A stretch of DNA of 64,000 bases from Streptomyces tsukubensis (GTDB lineage Bacteria > Actinomycetota > Actinomycetes > Streptomycetales > Streptomycetaceae). A program made the translations under genes and the position numbers. The notes under the pieces were generated by a model. It saw only the letters and a program-made list of their open reading frames with translations, was not told the DNA's origin and searched no databases. The stretch spans positions 7,750,001 to 7,814,000 of the forward strand of contig NZ_CP045178.1 of assembly GCF_009296025.1 (NCBI RefSeq), written 5' to 3'. Of this stretch, positions 16,556 through 46,600 are shown piece by piece (the first letter of the stretch is position 1; every line of letters begins with the position of its first letter).

Positions 16556-18067
16556 ATGACCGCCGAGAGTGCCGCCGCGTCCAGGCGCGCGGGTTCGAGG
16601 ACAGACGCAACGTCCACAGGTGAACCGGAAGGCGGCACGTCCGCTCCGCCCCCGAGGACAGGGCGCATGCTCGGTGTGCTGCTCGTCGCGGTCTTCATGG
16701 CCCAATTCGACTTCTTTGTCGCCAACGTCGCCGCGCCGTCCTTGTCGGCGAACCTGCACGCGGGCCGGGCCGCGCTGGAACTGATCGTCGGTGGGTACGC
16801 CTTCGCGTACGCGAGCGGCATGATCACGGGCGGCCGACTCGGTGACCTCTTCGGCCACCGCCGGATGTTCGTCGCGGGCATGCTCGGTTTCGCCGTCGCC
16901 TCGGTGCTGTGCGGTGTGGCGGCCGATCCGGCCCAACTCGTCGTGTTCCGGCTGCTCCAGGGGTTGGCGGGCGCCGCGATGGTGCCCCAGGTGCTTGCCA
17001 CGGTCACCGCCGTGTTCCCCGCCACCGCACGACCCGCCGCCATCGCCTGGTACAGCGCGGCGGCGGGCATCGGGTCCATCGCAGGGCAGGTGCTCGGGGG
17101 GATGCTGCTCCAGGCCGACGTGTTCGGGCTCGGCTGGCGCGTCATCTTCCTCGTCAACGGCCCCATCGGGGTGGTCGCCGCGTTCGTGGCGCTGCGTGTG
17201 CTGCCGGGGCGCGCCGCCGACGCCCCCACGTCCGCCCCCGGGAGCGCGACCGACCCCCTTGGCGCGCTCGGTGTGGCGGGCTCGCTGGCGCTGCTCGTGG
17301 TCCCGTTGACGCTCGGGCGTGACGCGCACTGGCCGCTCTGGACCTGGGCCTGTGTGGTCGCCGCGGTGCCCGTCGGCTTCGCGACCGTGCGCCGACAGCA
17401 ACGGCTTGCGGCCAGGGGCGGCACGCCGACCCTGGAACTCTCGCTCTTCGGCAGTCCGCCGTTTCGAACGGGACTGCTCGCCGGCGCCGCGTTCTACCTC
17501 TACTTCGGCAGTTTCATGTTCACTCTCACGCTGCTGCTCCAGGCGGGTCTCGGCCACAGCCCGGTGGAGGCGGGGCTGATCTTCGCGCCGATGGGCGTGT
17601 TGTTCGGTGTGTCGTCCATGGTCGGCAAACGGCTCATCGCCCGCCACGGGCTGAAGGTGGTCCTGGCCGGCTCGGCGTTGATCGCCGCGGGTCTCGCTCT
17701 GCTGGCGACGGCGCTCGGTGTGTCATCGGGACAGGTCGCGCTGCCGGTCGTCGTCGTGGCCCTCTCGATCGTGGGTACCGGCAACGGCGTCGTGCTGCCC
17801 GCCCTCAACGGCGCGACACTCGCCCTGGTACGGCCGCACCAGGCGGGTTCCGCCTCCGGAGTGCTCTCGACCACGCAGCAGTTCGCGTCGGCGATGGGGG
17901 TGGCCGTGATCGGCACCTTCTTCTACACCGTGCTGGGGTCCCGTCACGGCGCCGACGGCTACGCCGGGGCGATGGGATGGACGGCGCTCGTCGCGATCGG
18001 GCTGACGATCGCGACCGGCGCCATGGTCTGGCGGCTCGCACGCTTGTCGCGTCGGGCTGCCCGTTGA
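16556..18067 (+). CDS. MFS drug exporter, DHA2 (14-TMS) type
   Basis: 503 residues from ATG 16556. After a ~40-residue polar N-terminus come 14 predicted membrane segments. Motif A-like GGRLGDLFGHRRMFVAG between segments 2 and 3, and motif C-like GIGSIAGQVLGGML in segment 5, mark a proton-driven drug exporter of the EmrB/QacA class. Divergent from the Rrf2 regulator with an operator-like palindrome between. It is next to the macrolide cluster and could export its product, but the Rrf2 pairing suggests an independent stress-responsive unit. Confidence 0.87.
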   Translation: MTAESAAASRRAGSRTDATSTGEPEGGTSAPPPRTGRMLGVLLVAVFMAQFDFFVANVAAPSLSANLHAGRAALELIVGGYAFAYASGMITGGRLGDLFGHRRMFVAGMLGFAVASVLCGVAADPAQLVVFRLLQGLAGAAMVPQVLATVTAVFPATARPAAIAWYSAAAGIGSIAGQVLGGMLLQADVFGLGWRVIFLVNGPIGVVAAFVALRVLPGRAADAPTSAPGSATDPLGALGVAGSLALLVVPLTLGRDAHWPLWTWACVVAAVPVGFATVRRQQRLAARGGTPTLELSLFGSPPFRTGLLAGAAFYLYFGSFMFTLTLLLQAGLGHSPVEAGLIFAPMGVLFGVSSMVGKRLIARHGLKVVLAGSALIAAGLALLATALGVSSGQVALPVVVVALSIVGTGNGVVLPALNGATLALVRPHQAGSASGVLSTTQQFASAMGVAVIGTFFYTVLGSRHGADGYAGAMGWTALVAIGLTIATGAMVWRLARLSRRAAR

Positions 18068-18512
18068 GGAGGCGCCGCTGCGTGCCGGGGTGTTCATCGG
18101 CAGGGAACGGCGACCCGCCGCGCGAACGGGAGCACCGCGTCGGCGAGTTGAGGGGCCGGTCTCCCCGCTTCATGGCCTGATCCACGCGGCCCCAGGACGG
18201 CCGCCTCACCGCCCGCGCCGCGAGGACCCCGAAGCCGCCGTCCCCGGGGAGAGCGGCCTCAACGGCATGCGAATGCGACGCGGGCGTCTTCGGGGGCGAC
18301 CCGCGTCGCCGCTTTCGTGACCGCCTCGGGGAAACCCCTTCCACCCGTACCGGCTACGGCCGGGCGGTTCTCGTGTTATCTGAGTGACACCGGGTGATCG
18401 CTGTCAAGTGACCCCAGCCGCGGTGCTGGGGGGTGGCTGATTCGGTCAGGGGTGTCACGGCCGTCACCAGCGCCGTTAGGGTCGATTCGCGATCTCGGAA
18501 GTGGAGGCCGGC
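18068..18512. other. Intergenic region left of the fkb cluster
   Basis: 445 bases with no convincing gene on either strand. It contains a hairpin CCCCAGC / GCTGGGG (18412-18431, 6-base loop) and presumably the promoter of the fkbQ-fkbN unit. It likely marks the left boundary of the biosynthetic cluster. Confidence 0.4.
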
Positions 18513-18725
18513 ATGTGCGATCTCAAGAGCCGTCAGGGAGCCGTGGGGCTCGCCGACGAGACGGACTTGTGCGAAGGGGTGCGGACCCGGGGCAAGCGTT
18601 CCGAGAAGCCGCCGCACGTGCGCGACGTCCCGACGACCGAGCCCGGCGCGGTGCCGGCCGCGGGGCACGCGACGCTCGGAGCCCGCCTTCCGGTGCCCCT
18701 GGCCCCCGCCGGGGGTGTGCGATGA
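18513..18725 (+). CDS. Possible small coupled ORF before fkbQ
   Basis: 70 residues from ATG 18513 with GGAGG 5 bases upstream. Its TGA overlaps the fkbQ ATG as ATGA, the arrangement expected for translational coupling. The product is polar, with two Cys near the N-terminus and a Pro/Ala-rich end; no known domain. It could be a real small protein or a leader that feeds ribosomes to fkbQ, which itself has a poorer ribosome site. Similarity to other proteins not known. Confidence 0.4.
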   Translation: MCDLKSRQGAVGLADETDLCEGVRTRGKRSEKPPHVRDVPTTEPGAVPAAGHATLGARLPVPLAPAGGVR

Positions 18726-19489
18726 GGGAAGAGCTCTGGTTGCGACAGTTCTTCCCGACGCCCGACGCCCCCGTACGGGTGGTGCTCCTGCCCCACTCCG
18801 GAGGGTCGGCGACCTTCTACCTTCCGCTGGCTCGCGCGCTCGCCCCGGTGGCGGACGTGTACGCCGTGCAGTACCCCGGACGCCAGGACCGTCGGGACGA
18901 GGAACCGGTACGGGACCTGCGCACCCTGGCCGGGCGCGTGGCCGACGTGCTGAAGCCGGGTCTCGACCGGCCGTTGGTGCTCTTCGGCCACAGCATGGGG
19001 GCGACACTCGCGTTCGAGCTGGCCCAGCGGCTCCCGGTGGCCCATCTGATCGTCTCGGGCGGCCGCGCGCCCTCGCACGCCCTCACCGACACCGTCCACC
19101 TGGCGTCGGACGAGGAACTGCTGGCAACGGTGTCAGCTCTCGGCGGGACCAGCGCCGACGTGCTGGCGGATGACGAACTGCGCGCGCTGGTCCTGCCGCC
19201 ACTGCGCGCGGACTACTACGCGGCGGAGACGTACCGGTGGGAGACCGCGCCGCCGATGGACACGCCGGTCACGGTCTGCGTCGGCGACAGCGATCCGAAG
19301 ACGACGGTGGAGCAGGCCCGTGCCTGGGCCGGGCACACCACCGCGCCGACGACCGTGGAGATCTTCACCGGCGGTCACTTCTACCTCGTCGATCACCTGG
19401 ACCGGGTGGCCGAGTTGGTGGCGCGAGGCGCGAGGCTCGCGGCGCAGGAGGCCGGTGCGCCCGAAGAAGCGGACCATGCCACCCGTTAA
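18722..19489 (+). CDS. fkbQ: Type II thioesterase (FkbQ-like)
   Basis: 255 residues from ATG 18722. Alpha/beta hydrolase: LPHSGGSATFYLPLARAL, nucleophile Ser91 in LFGHSMGATLAFEL, Asp in VCVGDSDPKT and His in GGHFYLVDH. External type II thioesterases of PKS/NRPS clusters clear misloaded or decarboxylated acyl groups from carrier proteins. The longer open frame from 18452 was rejected because its first 90 residues lack family similarity. It precedes the LAL regulator by 104 bases, and FK506/FK520 clusters, as I recall them, carry fkbQ next to fkbN, which supports the name. Confidence 0.85.
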   Translation: MREELWLRQFFPTPDAPVRVVLLPHSGGSATFYLPLARALAPVADVYAVQYPGRQDRRDEEPVRDLRTLAGRVADVLKPGLDRPLVLFGHSMGATLAFELAQRLPVAHLIVSGGRAPSHALTDTVHLASDEELLATVSALGGTSADVLADDELRALVLPPLRADYYAAETYRWETAPPMDTPVTVCVGDSDPKTTVEQARAWAGHTTAPTTVEIFTGGHFYLVDHLDRVAELVARGARLAAQEAGAPEEADHATR

Positions 19490-19491
19490 GG

Positions 19492-19534
19492 CCATTCAAA
19501 GCCGTACATGTAAGACCATTCATAGCCGTACATG
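19492..19534. repeat. Two 19-base direct repeats upstream of fkbN
   Basis: CCATTCAAAGCCGTACATG (19492-19510) and CCATTCATAGCCGTACATG (19516-19534) differ at one base and have a 24-base period. They are followed by an inverted repeat GCCAAG/CTTGGC (19534-19553). They lie between the fkbQ stop and the fkbN start and may be regulator binding sites. Confidence 0.7.
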
Positions 19535-19593
19535 CCAAGAGACTGTGCTTGGCGCCGACCGATTTCGACTACGGCCGCGAGGTGGTTCCGGAA

Positions 19594-22353
19594 GTGCGAG
19601 CAGCCCCCGATGAACTGATCGCCCGCGATGACGAGCTGAGCCGCCTCCACTCGGCACTCACCAGGGCGGGGAGTGGACGGGGCCTGGTCGTCGCCATCAC
19701 AGGACCGATAGCCAGCGGCAAGACGGCACTGCTCGACGCCGGCGCGGCCGAGGCGGGCTTCGTCACCCTCCGGGCGGTGTGCTCCATGGAGGAGCGCGCC
19801 GTGCCCTATGGGATGCTCGGCCAGCTCTTCGACCATCCCGTGCTGGCCGCCCAGGCTCCGGAGCCGGTCCGCCTCACGGCCTCGTGCGAGGACCCCCAGG
19901 ACGGTACCGACAACCGGCTGCGGGCCGAGTTCACCCGCACGCTGCTGGCGCTCGCCGCGGACTGGCCCGTACTGATCGGCATCGACGACGTGCACCACGC
20001 GGACCCGGCATCGCTGCGCTGCCTGCTCCACCTCGTGCGCCGCATCGGCCCGGCCCGTATCGCGGTCGTGCTGACCGAGCTGCGCAGGCCGACCCCGGCC
20101 GACTCGCGTTTCCAGGCGGAACTGCTGAGCCTGCGTTCCTACCAGGAGATCGCGCTGCGGCCGCTCAACGAGGCGCAGACCACCGAACTCGTACGCGGGC
20201 AGCTCGGCGAGGAGGCGCACGACGACATCTGCGCCGACACGTTCCGGGCGACCGGCGGAAACCTGCTCCTCGGGCACGGCCTGATCAACGACATCAGGGA
20301 GGCGTGGGCGGCGGGCCGCTCCGGGGTGGTCGCGGGGCGGGCGTACCGGCTCGCGTACCTGGGCTCGCTCTACCGCTGCGGCCCGCTGGCGCTGCGTGTC
20401 GCCAGGGCCTCCGCCGTGCTCAGCGCGAGTACGGAGCCCGTGCTCGTCCAGCGGATGACCGGACTGGGCGGGGAGACCGTCGAACAAGTATACGAACAGT
20501 TGAACGAGGGGCGGCTGTTGCAGGGCGACCGGTTCCCGCACCCGGCCGCCCGGTCCATCGTCCTTGACGACCTGTCGGCGTCGGAACGCCGCAACCTGCA
20601 CGAATCGGCGCTGGAACTGCTGCGGGACCACGGCGTGGCGGGCAACGTGCTCGCCCGTCACCAGATCGGCACCGGCCGCGTGCACGGCGCCGAGGTCGTC
20701 GCACTGTTCACCGAGGCCGCGCGTGAGCATCACCTGCGCGGCGAACTCGACGAGGCGGCCGGATACCTGGAACTCGCCCACCGGGCCTCGGACGACCCCG
20801 GCACGCGCGCCGCACTGCGCGTCGGCGCCGCCGCGATCGAACGCCTCTGCAACCCGGTGCGGGCCGGCCGGCACCTGCCCGAGCTGCTCACCGCGTCCCG
20901 CGCGGGGCTGCTCTCCCCCGAGCACGCCGTGTCGCTCGCCGACTGGCTGGCGATGGGCGGGCGCCCGGACGAGGCGGCCGAGGTCCTCGCGGCGCAGCGG
21001 CCCGCGGCCGGCAGCGAGCAGAACAAGGCGCTCCTGCGCGTCGGCGAGTTATCCCTCGGACTGGTCCACCCCGGCGCGTCGGACCCCGCACACAGGACCG
21101 ACCCGTTCGCCTCCGGCGGACTCGCCGCGCTGCCCGGACCCGCCAGGAACCGCGCCGTCGCCGACAAGGCCGTCATCGCCGCGCTGCGCGGCCGCTACGA
21201 GCGGGCCGATGTCCACGCCGAGCGGGTCCTCCAGCACACCCACGCCACGGCGGACAGGACCACGGCCATGATGGCGTTGCTGGCGCTGCTCTACGCGGAG
21301 AACACCGAGGCCGTCCAGTTCTGGGTCGACAAACTGGCCGGCGACGAGGGCACGCGGACACCGGCGGACGAGGCGGTCCACGCGGGGTTCAACGCCGAGA
21401 CCGCGCTGCGCCGCGGCGATCTGACCTCGGCCGTCGAGTACGGCGAGACGGCGCTCGGGCCCCGGCACGCGCCCACCTGGGGGGTGGCTGCCGCGCTGCC
21501 ACTGAGCAGCACCGTGGTCGCCGCGATCCGGCTCGGCGACCTCGACCGGGCCGAGCGGTGGCTCGCGGGGCCGCTGCCGCAGGAGACGCCGGAGAGTCTC
21601 TTCGGGCTGCATCTGCTCTGGGCCCGCGGACAGCACCACCTCGCTACCGGCCGGTACCGGGCGGCCCACACGGCGTTCAGGGAGTGCGGGGAGCGGATGC
21701 GGCGCTGGGCCGTCGACGTGCCTGGCCTGGCGCTCTGGCGGGTCGACGCCGCCGAGTCGCTGCTGCTGCTCGGCCGTGACCGCGCCGAAGGACTGCGGCT
21801 CATCTCCGAGCAGCTGTCCCGGCCGATGCGGGCCCGCGCACGGGTGCTGACGCTGCGGGTACAGGCGGCCTACAGCCCCTTGCCCCAACGGATCGACCTG
21901 CTCGAAGAGGCCGCCGACCTGCTCGTCACCTGCAACGACCGGTACGAACTCGCGCACGTCCTCACCGACCTGGCCGAGGCGTCCAGCATGGTCAGGCACC
22001 ACAGCCGGGCACGGGGCCTGTTCCGCCGGGCACGGCACCTCGCGACCCAGTGCGGTGCCGCTCCGCTTCTGCGCAGGCTCGGCGCGGAGCCCTCGGACAT
22101 CGGCGGCGCCTGGAACGCGCCGCGGGGGCAGCGGATCGCCTCACTGACGGAGTCGGAACGACGGGTCGCCGCGCTCGCCGCGATCGGGCGCACCAACAGG
22201 GAGATCGCCGACCAACTGTTCGTCACGGCCAGCACCGTGGAACAGCACCTCACCAACGTATTCCGCAAACTGGGGGTGAAGGGCCGCCAGCAGCTTCCGA
22301 GGGAACTGGCCGATGTCGGTGAGCCCGCGGGCCGCGACCGCCGGTGCGGGTAG
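19594..22353 (+). CDS. fkbN: LAL-family (large LuxR) pathway activator, FkbN/RapH-like
   Basis: 919 residues from GTG 19594, chosen because GAGGTGG lies 8 bases upstream and the protein then begins just before the conserved ARDDELSRL; the open frame extends to 19237 across fkbQ. Walker A GPIASGKT at residues 37-44, Walker B in VLIGIDDVHHAD, a long helical repeat middle, and a C-terminal LuxR helix-turn-helix LTESERRVAALA...GRTNREIADQLFVTA..VEQHLTNVFRKLGV. LAL proteins are ATP-binding cluster activators; FkbN and RapH drive FK506 and rapamycin genes. A TTA codon at 21049-21051 suggests bldA control. Convergent with fkbM, 24 bases apart. Confidence 0.88.
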   Translation: MRAAPDELIARDDELSRLHSALTRAGSGRGLVVAITGPIASGKTALLDAGAAEAGFVTLRAVCSMEERAVPYGMLGQLFDHPVLAAQAPEPVRLTASCEDPQDGTDNRLRAEFTRTLLALAADWPVLIGIDDVHHADPASLRCLLHLVRRIGPARIAVVLTELRRPTPADSRFQAELLSLRSYQEIALRPLNEAQTTELVRGQLGEEAHDDICADTFRATGGNLLLGHGLINDIREAWAAGRSGVVAGRAYRLAYLGSLYRCGPLALRVARASAVLSASTEPVLVQRMTGLGGETVEQVYEQLNEGRLLQGDRFPHPAARSIVLDDLSASERRNLHESALELLRDHGVAGNVLARHQIGTGRVHGAEVVALFTEAAREHHLRGELDEAAGYLELAHRASDDPGTRAALRVGAAAIERLCNPVRAGRHLPELLTASRAGLLSPEHAVSLADWLAMGGRPDEAAEVLAAQRPAAGSEQNKALLRVGELSLGLVHPGASDPAHRTDPFASGGLAALPGPARNRAVADKAVIAALRGRYERADVHAERVLQHTHATADRTTAMMALLALLYAENTEAVQFWVDKLAGDEGTRTPADEAVHAGFNAETALRRGDLTSAVEYGETALGPRHAPTWGVAAALPLSSTVVAAIRLGDLDRAERWLAGPLPQETPESLFGLHLLWARGQHHLATGRYRAAHTAFRECGERMRRWAVDVPGLALWRVDAAESLLLLGRDRAEGLRLISEQLSRPMRARARVLTLRVQAAYSPLPQRIDLLEEAADLLVTCNDRYELAHVLTDLAEASSMVRHHSRARGLFRRARHLATQCGAAPLLRRLGAEPSDIGGAWNAPRGQRIASLTESERRVAALAAIGRTNREIADQLFVTASTVEQHLTNVFRKLGVKGRQQLPRELADVGEPAGRDRRCG
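21049..21051 (+). promoter_or_regulatory. In-frame TTA (bldA) codon in fkbN
   Basis: TTA leucine codon in the context Gly-Glu-Leu-Ser-Leu, in frame with GTG 19594. In Streptomyces only the bldA tRNA reads TTA, linking translation to development. Confidence 0.8.
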
Positions 22354-22377
22354 CCGCGCCCCTGCTGCCGGAGCCGC

Positions 22378-23160
22378 TCAGCCGGCCGTACGCCGCGCGG
22401 CCACCTGGTGGATCTCCGTGCCAGCGAACAGCGGATCCTGCTCGGCGACGACGGTGAAGCCATGGCCGCGCAGCAGCGCGACGACCTCACCGAGCGCGCC
22501 ATCGACGTCGTGGACCTCCGCGACGACCTGACGGATGCGGGGCCAGTCGGCGTCCTCGACGCCGGCGAGGACCCGCCGTTCGCTCTTCTCCACGTCGATC
22601 TTCAGGAGGCCGATCGCCGCGATGCCACGCTCCGCGATGACGTCGGAGAGCCGGACGACCGAGGTTTCGATCTCCTCTCCCGTGTCGGGCAGTTGGGCGA
22701 GCATCATGTCGACGTCCTCAGCGGTGTAGCCGCCGTTGAGGCCGAGGGTGCGCAGCAGCTCCTTGCGGGCGGCGGCGTCCGGGTGGAAACCGGACATCAG
22801 CGTGGCGTCGGGGTAGAACGTCATCCTGCGTACGCCGGCCTCGTCGGAAACGGCGCACTGGTCCACCCGGCCGGCGACGCGGTGCCGTACCGCGTTCGCC
22901 CGCAGTGCGGCGAACGGCACAGGCGCGGGTTCGAAGGCGTGCACGGTCACACCGGGATGTTCGAGATGGGCGAAGAGCATGAACATGCCGATGTTGGCGC
23001 CGACGTCGAACACCACGTCCCCCGGGCGCAGTTCGACGCCGTGGCGCAGATAGCAGCCGTCCGTGAAGATCTCCCGGTAAAGGAACTGCGCCTCGCCCGC
23101 GTTGACGTGCGCGACCGTCGCGCCGTTCGGCAGCCGCAAGGTCTCCACCACGTCACTCAC
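22378..23160 (-). CDS. fkbM: FkbM-type SAM-dependent O-methyltransferase
   Basis: 260 residues from GTG 23160; GTGA overlaps the stop of the P450 gene, so the two are coupled. SAM-binding motif I FDVGANIGMF at residues 51-60, HAFEPAPVPF (acidic ribose-binding strand), GLLKIDVEKSERRVLAG typical of the FkbM family. FkbM methylates the 31-hydroxyl of the cyclohexyl starter unit of FK506/FK520 (RapI does the equivalent in rapamycin). Last gene of the fkbO-P-A-D-M operon. Name rests on family plus gene order. Confidence 0.88.
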   Translation of the reverse strand: MSDVVETLRLPNGATVAHVNAGEAQFLYREIFTDGCYLRHGVELRPGDVVFDVGANIGMFMLFAHLEHPGVTVHAFEPAPVPFAALRANAVRHRVAGRVDQCAVSDEAGVRRMTFYPDATLMSGFHPDAAARKELLRTLGLNGGYTAEDVDMMLAQLPDTGEEIETSVVRLSDVIAERGIAAIGLLKIDVEKSERRVLAGVEDADWPRIRQVVAEVHDVDGALGEVVALLRGHGFTVVAEQDPLFAGTEIHQVAARRTAG

Positions 23161-24319
23161 GCCGCACCCCAGGTGATCCGCAGCTCGGCCGGGCTGAAAA
23201 GCCCGAGGCCCTCGTTCATCGGTACGTCGCCGACGAGGCGGACGTCAGGGAAACGCTCCAGCAGCCGCAGGCAGGCGACCTTGATGAGCAGCCGGGCAAC
23301 GTGTTGGCCAGGACACTTGTGGACGCCGTGACCGAAAGCGAAGTTCCCCTCCGTCGGGCGGCTCACATCGAACGTGTCCGGGTCGGGGAACACCTCCGGG
23401 TCGCGGTTGGCCGTCGAATAGAGCGGGATCACGTTGTCTCCCACACTGATCCGGACACCACGCAGATCCACATCGGCGACGCAGACCCTCGGCACCCCCA
23501 TCTGGTTGACGGGGAGGAAACGCAGCATCTCCTCGACCGCGCCGTCGATCAGCTCCGGGCGTGTGCGCAGCGCCCCCTCCTGCTCGGGGTGGCTGAGCAG
23601 TGCGTAGAGGCAGTAGCCGACCATCTGCTGCACCGAGTCGTGCCCGGCGAACAGCAGCGTCGCGAACACCCCCGTCGCCTCGTCGTCGCTCAGCGGGATC
23701 TCGCCGTCCTCGGCCGAGGCCAGCCGGTGCAGCAGATCGTCGCCCCGCTCGTCGCGTTTGGCACGGACCAACTCCAGCGCGTGCGCGAAGAAGTCGTCGG
23801 TCAGCGTTTTGACACTGTCCAGGTCGGTCGAGCCCGTGATACCGCGCATACGCGTCTCAAGTACCGCTCCCTCCTCGGGGGTGAGCCCGTACAACGCGTT
23901 GATGACGAGCGAGGGGAGCCGCTTCGCGTACCCGGGAACCAGGTCGGCGCCGGGACCAGCGGCCTCGATCTCGTCCAGACAGGCGTCAGCGGCCTCGAAG
24001 ACGAACTCCTCCTGCCTGCGCGCGGCGCGCAGCGTGAAGTCCCCGGCGATCTTCTGCCGATAGCGGCTGTGCTCGGGAACGTCCATGCCGGAGAACCAGC
24101 CCGGACGCCGGTCGGGCAGCATCTCCGAGGGCGCGGCCGAGCTGAACCGGGGGTCGTTGGTGACCAGCTTGACGTCCTCTGCGGCGGCGACCAGCCAGTG
24201 CTTGATGCCGAACAGGTCGAACGAGCCGACCGTGGCGCTGTCCAGGATCGCCCGATGGGCGTCCTGGATCGCGAACGGGCAGCGCCCGGCCTGCGGCGTC
24301 CCGGCGGGTGTGTCGGTGC

Positions 24320-24323
<4 letters not shown>
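23157..24323 (-). CDS. fkbD: Cytochrome P450, FkbD-like C-9 oxidase
   Basis: 388 residues from ATG 24323, which overlaps the fkbA stop as ATGA; its own stop overlaps the fkbM start. I-helix FAGHDSVQQMV (Asp instead of the usual Glu in AGHET), ExxR-type EEMLRF, haem ligand Cys337 in FAFGHGVHKCPGQ. Length and position agree with FkbD/RapJ, which oxidises C-9 of the cyclised macrolide to produce the tricarbonyl region that contacts FKBP. Electron partners are not encoded nearby. Confidence 0.88.
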
Positions 24324-43652
<19,329 letters not shown>

Positions 43653-43654
43653 GG

Positions 43655-46600
43655 TTACTCGCTTCCCACTTGACCGGTGACGCGTACGGTGAGGTCGCCC
43701 GCGGCGGTGCGCAGCGTCGACTCCACCCGGGTGAGCAGGTTGTCGACGGTCGCGCGGTCGAGCAGCGCGGCGTCGTGGACGACCGCGCCCGAGACGGTGC
43801 GACCGTCGTCGAAGAGATTGATCGACAGTTCGCCGTCGATCTCGTCGACGGTCTCCGCGACGACGGGAAACGGTTCGGTACGCAGTCCCGGCAGCCGCAG
43901 TTCCGTGCTGAGCGCGCTGATGAGCTGGAACGACACGGGGGCGGGCGGCAGCGTGGGGTCCGCCGCGCGCATCGCCGAGTAGGGGACGGACTGATGGGCG
44001 TGGGCGCCTGCCATCGCGGAGCGCACCCGCCGCAGGACCTCGGGGAACGACGGTGTGCCGCTGTTGTCATCGCGGCTGTCGCTGTCGCTCTTGGTGTGCC
44101 TGTGGTGGTGTCTGTCGCCGCCGCTGTTGTCGCTGCCGACGTCGATGCGCAGTGCGAGCACCTTCGCGAAGAAGCCGATGAGGTGGTCGGTCCCGGCGTT
44201 CCCCCGGTCCGCGAACGGTGTCGCGACGAGTACGTCATCGGTGTCGGCGGCCTCCGCCACGACCAGGGCGAAGGCGCCGAGCACGGTCTCGTGCAACGTG
44301 GCGTTCCCGGCCTCGGCGACCAGGCGTGCCGCATCGACCGTGGCACCGTCGAGCGTCCAGAGGAATGCCCGCCCGGCCGGCGCGGTCGTGGAGCGGGGCC
44401 CGACCGCGGGCAGCTCCGGAGCGGCGGCGCCCGCCAACTCGCCGCGCCAGTACGCCCGGTCGGCTTCCCGTGCGGCGACCACGGCCGGGGTCCGCTCCCA
44501 TCGGGCCACGTCCGTGTAGGAGACCGGCAGCTGCGGTGAGCCCCCGGACACCTCCCTGACCAGGAGATCGAACGACCAGCCGTCACCGGCGAGATGGTGC
44601 AACATCAGCAGCAGTACGTGATCCTCCGCGCCGAGCGGCAGGAGCACGGCACGCAGCAACGGCCCGTCCACGAGGTCGAAGGGCCTGGTCAACTCCGCGC
44701 GGGCGACCAGGACCGCGGCGCGGACATCACCGGACGGCACCTCGACCACTTCGGCGCGCACCGCAGCGGGTGGCCGGACGATCTGATCCCGGCCCCGGAA
44801 CCCCGTGCGCAACGGCTCGTGCCGCGCGGTGATCCGGGTCAGCGCCGCGTCCAGCGCGTCGCGGTCGAGCGGCCCGCGCAGCCGGAACCCGTACGGTGCG
44901 ACCGTGTAGGAAGGCGCGGCGAGCAGCGAGCCGTGCGAGTGCAGCATCTGTTCCTGCGCCGCGGTGATGGGCACGGGACCGTCGCCGGGTGAGGGCAGGA
45001 CCGGGGGCAGGGCGGCGGGCCCTGCCGCGTCCACCGCGCGGGCGAGCGCGGCGGGTGTCCGCGCGTCGAAGAGCGTGCGCAGCGGGACGTCGGCGCCGAG
45101 CTGGGCGCGGAGCCGCGCGATGACCCGTGTGGCGAGCAGGGAATGCCCGCCGAGTGCGAAGAAATCGTCGTCGGTACCGACCTCAGGGACGCCGAGCACG
45201 TCCTGGAAGGTCCGGCACACCGCGCGCTCGGCGCGAGTGCGGGGCGCGGTCTTCCCGGCCGACGCCGGGACGGGCTCCGGCTCGGGCAGCGCCCGCCGGT
45301 CCACCTTGCCGCTCGTGGTCCTGGGCAGCGCGTCCACCAGGGTGACGGACGACGGCACGAGATAGGCGGGCAACCGGGCGGCGAGACCTGCACGCAGCGA
45401 AGTGGCGAGGTCTTCACGCGGCGAGGTGGCGAGGCCGCCGACGCGCTGACCTGCGGTGGGCGAGGCATGCGGGGGGCCGGTCGGCGCGGCGTGCGGGCCG
45501 GTGGACGGGACGGCGCGTGGGCCGGTGGACGGCGCGGCGTGCGGGCCGGTGGACGGGACGGCATGTGGGCCGCCGGTCGGCACCACGTACGCGGCCAGGA
45601 ACTTCTCGCCCCGCGGATCCTCGCGTACGGAGACGGCGGCGTGTGCGACGCGGGAGTCCTCGGTGAGCACGCTCTCGATCTCACCAGGCTCGATGCGGAT
45701 GCCGCGGATCTTGACCTGGTCGTCGATCCGGCCGAGGAAGTCCAGGTCGCCGGAGGGCGCGCGGCGCGCCAGGTCCCCGGTGAGATACAGACGCTCCTCG
45801 CCGGTGACGCCGCCCGCCACCCATCGCTCGGCGGTCAGTTCGGGGCGGGCGAGGTATCCGCGGGCCAGACCGATGCCGGCGACGCAGAGCTGCCCCGGCA
45901 CGCCGTCAGGAACCGGCCGCAGCGCGTCGTCGAGAAGATGGATGCGGGTGTTGTCGATCGGCGGGCCGATCGGTGCCGCGGACGGCCACGTGTCGGGGTC
46001 GGCCGGCAGGGTGTACCCGGTGACGAGTTGGCTCTCGGCCGGGCCGTAGTGGTTGTGGACGCGCAAATGGGGCCGGTGGCGGCAGAGTTCACGCAGCCGC
46101 GCGTCGAGGATCAGGGCCTCACCACCTTGGCAGAGGTGCCGGAGCGCGGAGAGCTGATCGCTGTCCGGATCGACGTGTTCGACCAGCGCGCGCAGCACGG
46201 CCGTGGGCGCGTAGATCCGCGTGATCCGCTGCTCGTCCATCCAGCGGGCCAGGCCCGGGGGGTCGAACCGTGCCTCGTCGGGTGGGATGACGAGTGTGCC
46301 GCCGAGCAGGGCGGAGAATATCTCCTGCACCGAGTAGTCGAAGGTGGCGGTCACGAACTGGACGGTGCGGCTGTCCGCCTCGCGCCCCATCGTGCGTTCC
46401 TGCCAGAGCAGCAGGTTGACGGCGCTGACGCCCGGCATGAGCACGGCCTTGGGCCTGCCGGTCGACCCGGATGTGTAGATCGCGTAGGCGAGGCTGTCCC
46501 GGTCGAGCGTGATGTGCGGCGGAGTGTCCGGCCGGCGGTCGAGGTCCGGGGCGTCGAGCGTCACCACGTGCGGTACGGGGAAGGCCCCCTGTGACACGGC

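Noticed and set aside
19237..19593. N-terminal extension of fkbN through the end of fkbQ
   Set aside because: Translates fkbQ out of frame and the direct repeats; no LAL similarity.
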